A stretch of 64,000 nt of DNA, taken from the NCBI GenBank assembly GCA_900466605.1, contig UBMU01000024.1, positions 62,001-126,000 on the forward strand, written 5' to 3'. The notes under the pieces were generated by a model. It was not told where the DNA came from. It made no database searches and saw nothing but the letters and a program-made list of their open reading frames with translations. Below are positions 1-9,800 of the stretch, in pieces (position 1 is the first letter of the stretch; each line of letters opens with the position of its first letter). The DNA is from Hyphomicrobiales bacterium. GTDB lineage: Bacteria > Pseudomonadota > Alphaproteobacteria > Rhizobiales > Rhizobiaceae. A program made the translations under genes and the position numbers.

Positions 1-199
1 CACCGGCATTCATACCCATGGAATGGGCTATGTTGTCGTGCCTATGACGGACTGCCAGTTTCTATTGGAAGAGAAAGACGGGAGCCGCAGGGTCGATATT
101 GCCAAGGGCGCGGCTTACCGGCGAGAAGCCGGCGTGGAGCACAATGTCGTCAATGCCGGCGATCAGCCGATGTCCTTCATCGAGATCGAATACAAATAA
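1..199 (+). CDS. cupin domain protein, C-terminal part (5' end outside window)
   Basis: Reading from base 2, an open frame runs to TAA at 197-199 and gives about 65 residues. An early THGMGYVVVP stretch and a final HNVVNAGDQPMSFIEIEYK tail look like the last strands of a small single-domain cupin. The His residues are possible metal ligands, but the first cupin motif lies outside the window. The stop codon abuts the ATG of the next gene (TAAATG), so the two are probably co-transcribed and translationally coupled. The cupin call rests on strand pattern and tail only; substrate is unknown. Confidence 0.6.
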   Translation, partial: TGIHTHGMGYVVVPMTDCQFLLEEKDGSRRVDIAKGAAYRREAGVEHNVVNAGDQPMSFIEIEYK

Positions 200-1117
200 A
201 TGGCAAGTCCCGAGTTCAATCTGGCGTTCGAGCCGGCTTACGGCCACGCGGTGCCTGTTGCGTCAGGCGTGCAGCGGATCACGGTCAACAATCCGAGCGC
301 CTTCACGTTCCACGGCACCAACAGCTATATCGTTGGCCATGGCTCTACCGCGGTCATCGACCCCGGCCCTGAGGACGAAGCGCACTTCCAGGCATTGATG
401 GCAGCGCTCAGTGGACGTGAGGTCACCCATATCTTCGTCAGCCATACCCATCGCGACCACTCACCACTGTCGCGGCGTCTGCAGGCGGCGACAGGCGCAC
501 GAATTGTCGCCGAGGGACCGCACCGCGCGTCCCGCCCGCTGCATCAGGGCGAGATCAATCCCTTCGCCGAGAGTTCGGACACGGATTTCCGGCCTGACAT
601 CGCGATCGGCGACGGCGACACGGTCGTAGGCGACGGGTGGAAGCTGACGGGAGTGTTGACGCCCGGGCATACCGCCAACCATGCGGCCTTTGCGCTCGAG
701 GGAACGGGCATCCTGTTTTCCGCCGATCACGTCATGGGTTGGGCCACCTCGATCGTGGCGCCGCCTGATGGCTCCATGTCCGACTACATGGCATCGCTCG
801 ACAAGCTGATTGCGCGACATGACCGGATTCTGCTCCCGGGACATGGCGGACCCGTTCGCAAGCCGTTGTCCTTCATGCGGGCGCTGAAGACGCATCGCCG
901 GATGCGCGAACGCGCCGTACTTGGCCGCATTCGCGCCGGCGATCATAACATCCCTGATATGGTGAAAGTAATCTACCGCGAGACTGATCCGCGCCTGCAC
1001 GGCGCTGCCGCGCTCTCGGTTCTTGCACATATCGAGGATCTGTTGGAGCGCGGAGAAATTGAAACGGACGGTCCGCCTGCCCTGCTCGGATCTTACCGGC
1101 CGGCGAAGCGGAGGTAA
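200..1117 (+). CDS. MBL-fold metallo-hydrolase (LACTB2/glyoxalase II-like)
   Basis: This 305-residue protein carries the metallo-beta-lactamase zinc signature HTHRDH at residues 82-87, followed by further metal-ligand candidates in PGHTANH, SADH and the late LLPGHGGP. An N-terminal NSYIVG strand and the C-terminal helical part (HRRMRER, ending with a winged-helix-like stretch) match the LACTB2-type hydrolases, which in other organisms act on nucleic acids or thioesters. Which substrate applies here cannot be read from the sequence. The start ATG follows the upstream cupin stop without a gap, and the stop overlaps the ribosome binding site of the DCC-family gene downstream, so the three genes look like one operon. 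Confidence 0.85.
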   Translation: MASPEFNLAFEPAYGHAVPVASGVQRITVNNPSAFTFHGTNSYIVGHGSTAVIDPGPEDEAHFQALMAALSGREVTHIFVSHTHRDHSPLSRRLQAATGARIVAEGPHRASRPLHQGEINPFAESSDTDFRPDIAIGDGDTVVGDGWKLTGVLTPGHTANHAAFALEGTGILFSADHVMGWATSIVAPPDGSMSDYMASLDKLIARHDRILLPGHGGPVRKPLSFMRALKTHRRMRERAVLGRIRAGDHNIPDMVKVIYRETDPRLHGAAALSVLAHIEDLLERGEIETDGPPALLGSYRPAKRR

Positions 1118-1121
1118 TCTT

Positions 1122-1571
1122 TTGCGCGATGCCTACAGTTATCGGACCGATGCCGCTGTGCCAGCCTTTGCAGATGACAAGCCGCTCATCATCTTCGATG
1201 GAGAATGCGTATTCTGCTCCGCCTGGGTCCAGTTCATTCTTAGGCATGACAAGGCGGCGCGTTATCGTTTCCTCGCAGCTCAGTCGCCGCTGGGAGAAGC
1301 GCTCTACCGGCACTATGGGCTGAACGAGCGTAACTACGAGACCAACATCCTGATCGAAGACGGCCGCGCCCATTTCAGGTCGAGAGGGACGATCCGCATG
1401 GTTTCGGGACTGGGCCTTCCCTGGTCCCTGGCAAACGGTCTGCGACTGCTGCCGCAGGGACTTGCTGACAGGTTCTACGGGTTCATCGCCCGCAACCGGC
1501 TTCGCATTGCTGGCAGACGAGCGACGTGTTTCGTGCCCGACGCCGAGCAAAAGGGCCGCTTCCTGGGATAA
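1122..1571 (+). CDS. DCC-family (DUF393) thiol-disulfide oxidoreductase-like protein
   Basis: A 149-residue protein with the family-defining motif FDGECVFC near residue 25, i.e. DGxCxxC, which gives the DCC family its name. The family is related to thioredoxin-fold proteins and its reaction is not firmly established. The open frame extends further upstream, but I chose TTG at 1122 because a GGAGG lies about 7 bases before it and because any longer form would run deep into the preceding MBL gene. The spacing of 4 bases after the MBL stop supports an operon. Confidence 0.75.
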   Translation: MRDAYSYRTDAAVPAFADDKPLIIFDGECVFCSAWVQFILRHDKAARYRFLAAQSPLGEALYRHYGLNERNYETNILIEDGRAHFRSRGTIRMVSGLGLPWSLANGLRLLPQGLADRFYGFIARNRLRIAGRRATCFVPDAEQKGRFLG

Positions 1572-1597
1572 CTACACGGCGCGAAAGACCAACGAGG

Positions 1598-2506
1598 CTA
1601 GCTGCCGGCGATGCCGAGCAACTCGGAATCGAGCGCCTTCAGATAGTCCTCGGCGATATCGGCGCTGAGGCCGAGATCGTGCGGGCCATAGCGAGAGGCG
1701 ACGCGAACGTCGACCAGTGTGGTTTCCGCCTCTTCGCGCAGGCGGATGATGACGTCGAAACGCAAGCCGAGGACGAGAGTGCGGGTTTCGCCCTGCAGCG
1801 TCACGCCGTTGGCCCTGCGAATCAACAGCGCCACATCGTCGTCGTAGGGCCGCGGCGTCGGGATCGGAACGGCCTCCGGCGCTTCGGCAACCGCGCCATC
1901 GTCCGGCTGCGGCTTCGCCGGTCGCTCTTCGAGATCGCGGCCTGGCTCGCTGTCGCCATCGGCGCGGGTGATGCGGATGCCGCTCTGCTTGGCGACCTTC
2001 TTGACTGCTTCGAGAACGCGGTCGATCGCGCCGTCATAGCGGCGGCCCGTAAGTTCGGGATAGGCTTCGAGCTGCTTTTCGCGATCCTCTGGTGTTACCA
2101 GCGGCTCGCGCTTCAGCCAGATCTGATCGGCGTTCGGCGTCTTCAGCCAGTCTGGCGCGGAAACGAGATCGCTCGACACGTCATAGATGGCCGGCAGAGC
2201 GAAATAACGCTCGACGGCAATCCCGCCGATCGCGAGCGGGAGGGCGGCAAAAATCAACGCTTTCAAGGCATCCAGCCCGCCTTCGGCGCCTGTCAGCCAC
2301 AAGCTTCGCAGCCCCGCAATCGCAAGCAGCCCCGCAAGCAACGCGAAACCCGCCGAGACCAGCAGGATCAGCACCAGGTATGGCGTGACAAGACCGGCGA
2401 AGCGGTGACCAACCAGCGCCGCAAGGCACAAAACCAGGGCAAATGCTCCGAAGCGCCGCGAGAAGCGGGCGGCACTTGAAACGGGGCGGTCGAAACGGAT
2501 TGCCAT
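1598..2506 (-). CDS. DUF1499 family membrane protein
   Basis: About 302 residues. The N-terminal 100 residues hold three hydrophobic segments (around 17-38, 42-66 and 82-100), followed by a soluble domain with the NPADQ-like start (TPNADQIW), YDGAIDRVLEAVKK and a C-terminal RVASRYGPHDLGLSADIAEDY pattern typical of DUF1499. Function is unknown; the family occurs widely in proteobacteria. A TTG codon lies directly before the chosen ATG, so the start could be one residue earlier. It faces the DCC-family gene convergently with 26 bases between the stops. Confidence 0.75.
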   Translation of the reverse strand: MAIRFDRPVSSAARFSRRFGAFALVLCLAALVGHRFAGLVTPYLVLILLVSAGFALLAGLLAIAGLRSLWLTGAEGGLDALKALIFAALPLAIGGIAVERYFALPAIYDVSSDLVSAPDWLKTPNADQIWLKREPLVTPEDREKQLEAYPELTGRRYDGAIDRVLEAVKKVAKQSGIRITRADGDSEPGRDLEERPAKPQPDDGAVAEAPEAVPIPTPRPYDDDVALLIRRANGVTLQGETRTLVLGLRFDVIIRLREEAETTLVDVRVASRYGPHDLGLSADIAEDYLKALDSELLGIAGS

Positions 2507-2725
2507 CAAACTTACCGGTTACTCGCAAGCGGCGCGTCCCGCACGAACGCGCAAAATCGCCCTCGACCTGTTTAGTGCAAGATTCGCCTAAATTGAAACT
2601 GTTGTGTCGATCTGGGCCGCTCAATCCACCAAGAAGACGACAATGGCGTGCGTGAGCATTTTCTGATATTTCTTCATTTGCAGTTGCGCGGCGTGCGCCG
2701 CGCACCGACCAACAGGAGAAGGGCA

Positions 2726-3112
2726 ATGATTGCACCGGAGCTTGCATCGGGAACCCCGGCGCCGACGCTGGGGCGAGTTGATCATGCCGATCCGCTTCTG
2801 CCTATCGAGCTCCTGGAGCTGGAACTGTCGCTCGACGGATACGATGGCAAATCCGACTTCTGCGAAACAGTCCGTGTCGCTTCGGCCAAGGCTGGCGGAG
2901 AAATGCTCTTCGATCTTCCCGCCGAGGGATTGATGGACGACTGCAAGCGGATCGCCGTGCTTCGCATCCCTTCGTCGAGCGAGCAGATGCGTGTCGTCCT
3001 TGCCGTACTCGATCACAGCGGCACGGAAATCCGCATGGAAGCGCCGGACCCTGCGACGGCCCACCTCGTCCGCTTCGCCGACGCCTTCGTCAAGGTCCTC
3101 GAACGGTTCTGA
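2726..3112 (+). CDS. conserved hypothetical protein, 128 aa
   Basis: I do not recognise a named family. The protein is acidic and beginning with MIAPELASGTPAPTLG, has no signal peptide, and alternates short strands and helices (LLELELSLDGYD, FCETVRVASAKAG, VVLAVLDHSGTEIRM). The frame is open upstream to 2648, but the ATG at 2726 has a strong AGGAGAAGGG sequence just before it. It is convergent with the zinc-ribbon gene: the stops are separated by a single base. Confidence 0.6.
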   Translation: MIAPELASGTPAPTLGRVDHADPLLPIELLELELSLDGYDGKSDFCETVRVASAKAGGEMLFDLPAEGLMDDCKRIAVLRIPSSSEQMRVVLAVLDHSGTEIRMEAPDPATAHLVRFADAFVKVLERF

Positions 3113-3113
3113 G

Positions 3114-3359
3114 CTAGTTGCGCTCAGCGGCTGCTTCCGTCAGGCTGCGGAACGGGAACTTGCGTCCGCACTCACACTTGATCATGCAGGTTTCCTGATG
3201 GTTGGATGCGCGCTGTATAAAGAAGCCGCGCGGCAGATGATCGACGCTGAAGCCCGGATGCTTGCGCTTCGGATCGTCGATCTCGGAGGCTTCGGCAAAG
3301 CCGCTATTGCCGCATTGCGGGCAGGTCAGTTTCTTCGAGAATCGATCGCGCAGTGCCAT
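3114..3359 (-). CDS. small zinc-ribbon protein
   Basis: An 81-residue protein with CPQC near residue 14 and CMIKCEC near residue 60, so paired cysteines that can form one zinc ribbon. The intervening DHLPRGFFIQR segment resembles small rhizobial hypothetical proteins with no assigned role. The frame is open up to 3422; I chose the ATG at 3359 because a GGAAGG sequence precedes it. There is no membrane segment. A nucleic-acid or protein-binding role is only a guess from the fold. Confidence 0.6.
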   Translation of the reverse strand: MALRDRFSKKLTCPQCGNSGFAEASEIDDPKRKHPGFSVDHLPRGFFIQRASNHQETCMIKCECGRKFPFRSLTEAAAERN

Positions 3360-3553
3360 GCTTGCCTTCCAATGTCGTCCGGGCAGCCTTCTTACAGACG
3401 ATCTCCGACGGACGAAAGCCATTCGCGCGCCAGGTCGGTCGACCAGCGGCGATCCGAAAAGCGGCTAGTAACCCTAAGCCATTCTTTTAGTTGACTGTAA
3501 GTCGCGATTGGCGTCATCTAGTTGTGGGAAATTTTCGTTGCAAAGATACACCG

Positions 3554-3835
3554 ATGCGTATCCTCGTCTTATCACTCGCGCTCGCCGCAGCGGCCATAAG
3601 CCTCTCGGCGTGCCAGACGCTGTCGCCGGAGCAGCAGCGCGCCGCCGACGAAGACCAATGCCTACGCTATGGCTTCAGGCGTGGCACCGACGGCTTTGCT
3701 AGCTGCCTCCAGCGCATCGATCTCTACCGCCGCGCGCAGTACCGCTATGACAGCGACAGGCTCATGATGGGGATGGCGTTTGAACTCGACCCGTCTTACT
3801 ACGGGCGCCCCTATTGGCGGCAATATCGCTGGTAA
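3554..3835 (+). CDS. small lipoprotein
   Basis: The 93-residue product begins with a hydrophobic signal segment and an LSAC lipobox at residues 17-20, so the mature protein should start at Cys20 and be lipid-anchored. The mature part is rich in Arg, Tyr and Asp, has two further cysteines (DQCLRYGF and ASCLQRI), and ends in an aromatic PYWRQYRW tail. This resembles short rhizobial lipoproteins of unknown function. A TTG-initiated extension to 3491 is possible but would bury the signal peptide. Its last 74 bases overlap the 3' end of ppdK on the other strand. Confidence 0.65.
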   Translation: MRILVLSLALAAAAISLSACQTLSPEQQRAADEDQCLRYGFRRGTDGFASCLQRIDLYRRAQYRYDSDRLMMGMAFELDPSYYGRPYWRQYRW

Positions 3836-6485
3836 TGATCGCCTGCGCTGCTGCAAGCCGGGCAATTGGCACGCGGAAGGGCGAGCAGGACACGTAATCC
3901 AACCCGATCTCCTCGCAGAAATGGATGGAGGCGGGATCACCGCCGTGCTCTCCGCAAATTCCGAGCTTCATGTCATTGCGCGTGCGCCGGCCGCGCTCGG
4001 CAGCGATGCGGATCAACTCCCCGACACCATCGAAATCCAACGAAATGAAGGGATCGTGCTCGATGATTCCCTTGCGCTGGTACGTCGGAATGAAGGCTGA
4101 CGCATCGTCGCGTGAAATACCGAAAGTTGTCTGTGTCAGGTCGTTAGTACCGAACGAGAAGAACTCCGCCGCCTCCGCGATGATGTGGGCCCTGAGCGCC
4201 GCGCGTGGCAGCTCGATCATCGTACCGACCAGATAGTCGATCCGCATGCCCGCCTCCGTCATCACGTTGCCGGCGATGGCATCGATGCGCTCCTTGACGT
4301 AGTCCAGCTCCGAGCGCAACCCGACCAGCGGCACCATGATCTCGGGCACGACGGCCGCGCCGGTTTCATGGGCGGCCGCGACCGCCGCTTCGAAAATGGC
4401 GCGCGCCTGCATCTCGACGATTTCAGGATAGGAAATCGCCAGCCGGCAGCCGCGATGACCGAGCATCGGATTGAATTCGTGTAGCGCGTCGACGCGATGA
4501 CGCAGGGCCCCCGCATCCATGCCCATTGCGGCGGCAACGTCGGCGATCTCCTCGTCCGTCTTCGGCAGAAACTCATGCAGCGGCGGATCGAGCAGACGGA
4601 TGGTCACCGGCAGCCCGTGCATGACATTGAAAAGGCTGATGAAATCGTGGCGTTGCACAGGCAGCAACCTGTCCAGTGCGGCGCGGCGGCCAGTTTCGTC
4701 CTCGGCGAGGATCATCTCTCGCATCAAATGAATGCGGTCGCCCTCGAAGAACATGTGTTCCGTGCGGCAAAGGCCAATGCCCTCCGCACCGAACGAGCGG
4801 GCTGCGCGCGCGTCGGCCGGTGTATCAGCATTGGTGCGCACGGTCATGCGACGTGCCCGATCGGCCCATTGCATAATGCGGCCGAAATCACCCGAAAGCT
4901 CCGGCTGCACCATCTGCACATCGCCCTTCAGCACCTGTCCGGCCGAGCCGTCGATGGTGATGACGTCGCCCTTCTTCAATGTGACGCCAACGCCGATCAG
5001 CCGCTCGTTGCGAGCGTCGATGCGCATGCTGCCGGCTCCGACGACGCAGGGGATGCCCATGCCGCGCGCGACAACGGCGGCATGGCTCGTCATGCCGCCG
5101 CGCGTTGTCAGGATGCCCTCCGCCGCGTGCATGCCGTGGATGTCTTCGGGACTTGTCTCAACGCGCAGCAGGATAACCTTGCGCCCCTCCTCGGACGCCG
5201 TCACAGCCTCCTCGGCGGTGAAGACGATCTCGCCGGTTGCGGCGCCGGGCGATGCCGGCAGGCCTGTTCCGATGACCTCACGCGCCACGCGCGGATCAAT
5301 GGTCGGGTGCAGGAGCTGATCCAGGGAAGACGGCTCGATACGAAGCACCGCCTCTTCCTCGGTGATCACCTTCTCGTCCACCATGTCGACGGCAATCTTC
5401 ATGGCCGCGCGCGTCGATCGTTTGCCTGCGCGGGTCTGCAACATCCAGAGCTTTCCGCGCTCGATCGTGAACTCGATGTCCTGCATGTCGCGATAGTGTG
5501 TCTCGAGCTCGGAACAGATGCTCGACAGCTCCTTGAAAGCGTCAGGCATCAGCTTTTCCATCGACGGGCGCTCGGAGCCGGAGCTGATACGGCCCTCCTC
5601 GGTGATGCTCTGCGGCGTGCGAATGCCGGCAACGACGTCCTCGCCCTGCGCATTGACGAGGAATTCGCCGTAGAGCGACTTTTCGCCCGTCGAAGGATTG
5701 CGCGTGAAGGCAACACCAGTCGCGGATGAATTGCCGTGGTTGCCGAAGACCATGGCCTGGATGTTGATCGCCGTTCCCCAGCCTTCGGGAATGTTGTGAA
5801 GCTGGCGATAGGTGACAGCGCGTGTGCTCATCCAGCTGGCGAAGACAGCCCCGACTGCGCCCCATAGCTGCACCTCGGGATCCTGGGGAAATTCCACCCC
5901 CAGCTCTTCCTCGATGACGCTCTTGTAGAGCGAGACCACGTGCTGCCATTCGCTGGCTGTCAGTTCCGTGTCCAACTCATAGCCGAGGCGCGCCTTTTCA
6001 TCCTCGAGGATTTCCTCGAACACCTCGTGATCGAGACGCATGACCACATCGGCATACATCTGGATGAACCGGCGGTAGCTGTCCCAGGCGAAACGTGCGT
6101 CGCCGGCGTCGTGGCCGAGCGCCTGCACCGTTTCGTCGTTAAGGCCGAGATTGAGAACAGTGTCCATCATCCCCGGCATGGAAACACGCGCTCCGGAACG
6201 CACGGAAAGGAGCAGCGGTCGATCACCCGCACCGAAACGCCGGCCGGTAATTTCCTCGATGCGTCCGATGCCGGCGCGGACCTGCACTTTCTGCTCTTCG
6301 GCAATCCGGCGCTCGTTCTTGTAGTAGGCGGAGCAGGCGTCGGCGATAATCGTCAGGCCGGGAGGAACGGGAAGGCCGAGATTGCACATCTCCGCGAGGT
6401 TCGCGCCTTTGCCGCCCAAACGCTCACTGTCGAGAGCACTGCCCTCTGCCTGACTACTGCCAAATGTGTAGACCCACTTGGTCAT
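3762..6485 (-). CDS. ppdK: pyruvate, phosphate dikinase
   Basis: This 907-residue enzyme interconverts pyruvate, ATP and phosphate with phosphoenolpyruvate, AMP and pyrophosphate, linking glycolytic and gluconeogenic flux. The N-terminal ATP-grasp domain starts with LGGKGANLAEM. The central phosphohistidine domain has the signature GGMTSHAAVVARG, and the C-terminal PEP/pyruvate barrel carries GTNDLTQTTFG and the catalytic-Cys motif CGEHGGDP. Rhizobial homologues are close to 890-900 residues, so the last 15-20 residues (rich in Arg, Ser and Thr) look like an extension that runs antisense into the neighbouring lipoprotein gene. A G-rich sequence precedes the ATG. It is transcribed alone, downstream of smc and a terminator-like hairpin. 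Confidence 0.95.
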   Translation of the reverse strand: MTKWVYTFGSSQAEGSALDSERLGGKGANLAEMCNLGLPVPPGLTIIADACSAYYKNERRIAEEQKVQVRAGIGRIEEITGRRFGAGDRPLLLSVRSGARVSMPGMMDTVLNLGLNDETVQALGHDAGDARFAWDSYRRFIQMYADVVMRLDHEVFEEILEDEKARLGYELDTELTASEWQHVVSLYKSVIEEELGVEFPQDPEVQLWGAVGAVFASWMSTRAVTYRQLHNIPEGWGTAINIQAMVFGNHGNSSATGVAFTRNPSTGEKSLYGEFLVNAQGEDVVAGIRTPQSITEEGRISSGSERPSMEKLMPDAFKELSSICSELETHYRDMQDIEFTIERGKLWMLQTRAGKRSTRAAMKIAVDMVDEKVITEEEAVLRIEPSSLDQLLHPTIDPRVAREVIGTGLPASPGAATGEIVFTAEEAVTASEEGRKVILLRVETSPEDIHGMHAAEGILTTRGGMTSHAAVVARGMGIPCVVGAGSMRIDARNERLIGVGVTLKKGDVITIDGSAGQVLKGDVQMVQPELSGDFGRIMQWADRARRMTVRTNADTPADARAARSFGAEGIGLCRTEHMFFEGDRIHLMREMILAEDETGRRAALDRLLPVQRHDFISLFNVMHGLPVTIRLLDPPLHEFLPKTDEEIADVAAAMGMDAGALRHRVDALHEFNPMLGHRGCRLAISYPEIVEMQARAIFEAAVAAAHETGAAVVPEIMVPLVGLRSELDYVKERIDAIAGNVMTEAGMRIDYLVGTMIELPRAALRAHIIAEAAEFFSFGTNDLTQTTFGISRDDASAFIPTYQRKGIIEHDPFISLDFDGVGELIRIAAERGRRTRNDMKLGICGEHGGDPASIHFCEEIGLDYVSCSPFRVPIARLAAAQAIITSDIAANRGARSKTGRVQTPSPS

Positions 6486-6606
6486 ATTCCCCCCAACACC
6501 AAATCGGGATCAACTTAATCCGTTGGTGTTGAAATGAAAATCGACAAATGCGGCCGAAATGTTGCGGCGCACAAATACTACGTCAGACTGAAGCGATTGA
6601 AGGGAG

Positions 6607-6644
6607 AAAAAGCTTTGCGGGACTGCAACAAAGTCCCGCAAAGC
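6607..6644 (-). terminator. rho-independent terminator downstream of smc
   Basis: A perfect 13-base stem (6612-6624 paired with 6632-6644, 7-base loop) is followed, reading the minus strand, by five T residues (6607-6611). It lies about 235 bases beyond the smc stop and before ppdK, so it should separate the two transcripts. Confidence 0.7.
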
Positions 6645-6651
6645 CTTATGT

Positions 6652-6676
6652 CCGTCCGGCCAGGAAAACCGGACGG
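6652..6676. repeat. GC-rich inverted repeat beside the smc terminator
   Basis: An 8-base perfect stem (6652-6659 with 6669-6676) and a 9-base loop. On the minus strand it comes first, just before the terminator hairpin. There is no T-run, so it could be an extra RNA-stabilising structure rather than a terminator. Confidence 0.45.
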
Positions 6677-6878
6677 GGGGTTCCGTACATGCGACCGTCG
6701 GAGCCAAGACGTATTTTGCTCCGATCCTGCCCCACAGAAAACTACGCAGCCGACATCACTTCGCAGTAACTCGACAGCGACATGAAGCAATCTCTAATAC
6801 AAGATCGGTAGGAAAACATTAACTGAATGGCGCAGGAGGACCAATCGGACAGACTTTTTTTGGGCTGTTCTCAGTCCT

Positions 6879-9800
6879 TCAGGCAATCTCGCGCAGTTGC
6901 TCAGCTGTCTGGAGATCGACCGACACCAGTTGCGAGACCCCCTGCTCCGCCATGGTCACACCGAACAACCTGTTCATGCGGGCCATCGTGATCGGATTAT
7001 GCGTGATGATGACGAAACGGGTCTCTGTCGAAGCGGCCATTTCGTCCATCAGATTGCAGTAGCGCTCGACATTGTGGTCATCAAGCGGCGCGTCCACTTC
7101 GTCCAGAACGCAGATCGGTGCCGGATTGGTCAGGAAGACGGCAAAGATCAGCGCCATTGCCGTCAGCGCCTGCTCCCCGCCGGAAAGCAGCGTCATCGTC
7201 TGCGGCTTCTTGCCTGGCGGACGGGCGAGGATTTCGAGGCCGGCTTCAAGCGGATCGTCGGATTCGATCAGCTGCAGCTCCGCCGTGCCTCCACCGAAAA
7301 GATGGGTGAAGAGGCGCTGGAACTGGCCGTTGACAACATCGAAGGCGGCAATCAGCCGCTCGCGCCCCTCGCGATTGAGGCTCTGGATCGCGCCACGCAG
7401 CTTGCGGATCGCATCGATCACGTCGTCGCGCTCCTTGATCAGCGCCTCGAGCTTCCCACTCAGTTCCTTCTGCTCTTCCTCGGCGCGCAGATTGACCGCA
7501 CCAAGTCGCTCGCGCTCCATCTTGAGGCGTTCAAGTTCGCGCTCGACCTCGCGAAGGTCAGGCGCTGCCTGCATCGACTCCAGCCCTGCAAGCCGAAGCG
7601 CTTCGTGGGGCGCGACGTTCAAGGTCTCACGAATGCGCGCCTCAGTTTCCTGACGCTTCTCGCGAGCAGAGACAAGGCGCTCTTCGGCGCGGCCACGGCG
7701 CTCGCGGCTTTCGGCGAGTTCGGATAAGGCTGTCGCCGCCCTGTGATCGGCATCACGCTGCACGAGTTCGGCTTCGGCAAGCACATCGGCCGCATGGCGA
7801 CGCGCCTCTTCGGTCTTCTGGAGTTCATTCAACATCGCGCGTCGCTTGTCGTCGAACTCATCGGGAGCCATTTCCAGCTCGGCCGCCTCCTCGCGTGCTT
7901 CCTCTTCACGGTCGCGGAGCGTCGTGATGTGATCCTCGGCGCTGGCGGCGCGCTGGCGCCAGGTTTCGCGTTCCTGCCCGATGGCAACGATACGACGTTG
8001 GCGAGCCTCGTTTTCGCGGTTCAGGCTTTCGTAGCGAGCCCGCGCTTCGGCAAGCGCACCCCGATCAGTCGCGACTTCCACCTGCTGCGACCGAAGCCGC
8101 TCGTCGATCGCTGTCAGATCAGGGGCATCCTCCAGTTCGATACGAGCGTTCTCCTCCTGAATGGAGAGATCCTCAAGCTGCATCTGAAGCTGACTGACGG
8201 CTTCGGCAACGACGGCGCGGCGGCGTATGAGATCGCCGGAGGCTCGCTCGGCCACTGCCAGCGCTTCGCGCGCCTCGGCGAGCTGCCGCGCCGACATTCG
8301 GTTTCTCTCGCGCGCCTCGGCGAGACGTTGTTCCTGAAGGCGAATGGCGTCTGCCGCGCCCTCCAGGCGTTCCTCCGCTTCAGTGAGTATATCGCGGGCA
8401 AGCGCGACTTCGCCTTCGAGTTCGGCGAGCCGGTTCTTCTGCGCCAGCCGCAGCGCGGCCGCGCTCGGGGCATCTGCACCGGTGACATGGCCGTCCCAGC
8501 GGTAGACAGCGCCCTCCTTGGTCACAAGACGCTGGCCGGGCTTGAGATCCTTCATCAGGACTGCGGCATCTGAACCGGAGACGAGGCCGATCTGTTTCAG
8601 GCGACGCATCAGCGCGGCTGGAGCGCGAACATACTCTGTCAGCGGCGTCGCCCCCGCCGGCAGCGCCGGATCCGCGGCACCGTCGCCGTTGCCAGACCAA
8701 TGAGCCGGCGCCTTTGGATCAAGCGGCGATTCGATGTCATCACCCAGCGCAGCACCGAGCGCCGTTTCAAAGCCGCGGTCGACGCGCAGTTCATCGGCGG
8801 CCGGTGAAAATTCGCCGGCAGCTGCACCAGCGGCGAGCATGCGCGCAATAGTCCGGGCTTCGGTTTCGATGGCGTTCAGCCTGGCACGCGCCTGATCCAC
8901 CGGCGATCGGGACAGGGCTTCGGTCTGGCGGGAAGCGGCCAGGGCCTGCTCGACGCTCTGGATGGCGGCTTCCGTCTCGGCAACAGCCTGCTCGCCCGCC
9001 TCCACCACGGCCCGCTTCTCCTCCGGATCGGGCAGACTGGCAATCCTTTCGCCGATTGCGGAGAGTTCGCGATTGGCCTCGTCCATCTGCCGTTCAAGGC
9101 GCATCTTGCGATCGGCAAGGTCACGAATGGCGCGCTCGAGCTGGTTGCGCCCGGCAGCAGCCTCGGCACGTTCAGCCGTCAGCGCGGTAAAGATACGCTC
9201 GCTGTCGGCGAGCTTTCCGGCGGCCTCCTCGAAGGCCTCGCGGGTCTCTTCGGCAAAGCGGCCGGAATCGGCAAGGATTTCTGTGATCTCGGCCTCTTCG
9301 GCATCCAGTCTTGCGAGGACCGCGGCGTTGTCGGCAACCAGCCGCTCCTCGCGGCGGATGTCCTCGCCGAGTTGTGCGAGGCGGCGGGTCAGTTCGTCGC
9401 GACGACGCAGGATACGATTGGCATCCTCTTCCAGCTGCGTCTTGGCGATCTGCAAGCGCTGCAGCGCGGCGGCGGCACGCGCTTCGCCCTCGCGCAGTTC
9501 CGGCAGCTTGAGGCTCGCAATGCCCTGGGCCTTGGCTGCCTCCATCTGCATCTGCGCCCTTTCGGCAACCACGACGGTGGCTTGGTTGAGAGCGCTATCG
9601 GCTTCGGCTTCCGCCTCCTTGGCCTGAACCCAGCGGATATGCAGAAGCATCGCCTCGCGGGCACGGATATCGGCGGACAGCGACTTGAAACGGCTTGCCT
9701 GGCGGGCCTGACGCTTCAAGCTCTCGATCTGGCTTTCCAGCTGAGACGTCACGTCGTCAAGACGTTCGAGATTGCTCTCGGCAGCACGCAGGCGAAGCTC

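Larger units (their letters stand above)
6486..6878. other. 393-base gap between smc and ppdK with two hairpins
   Basis: No convincing gene. Short open frames here are rejected because they cross the two hairpins and have no family resemblance. The interval must hold the end of the smc transcript and the ppdK promoter. I see no clear sigma-70 hexamers. The only obvious structures are the two inverted repeats listed separately. Confidence 0.5.

Noticed and set aside
6534-6785. Possible 83-codon gene in the smc-ppdK gap
   Set aside because: It crosses both hairpins, has low-complexity content and no ribosome binding site.
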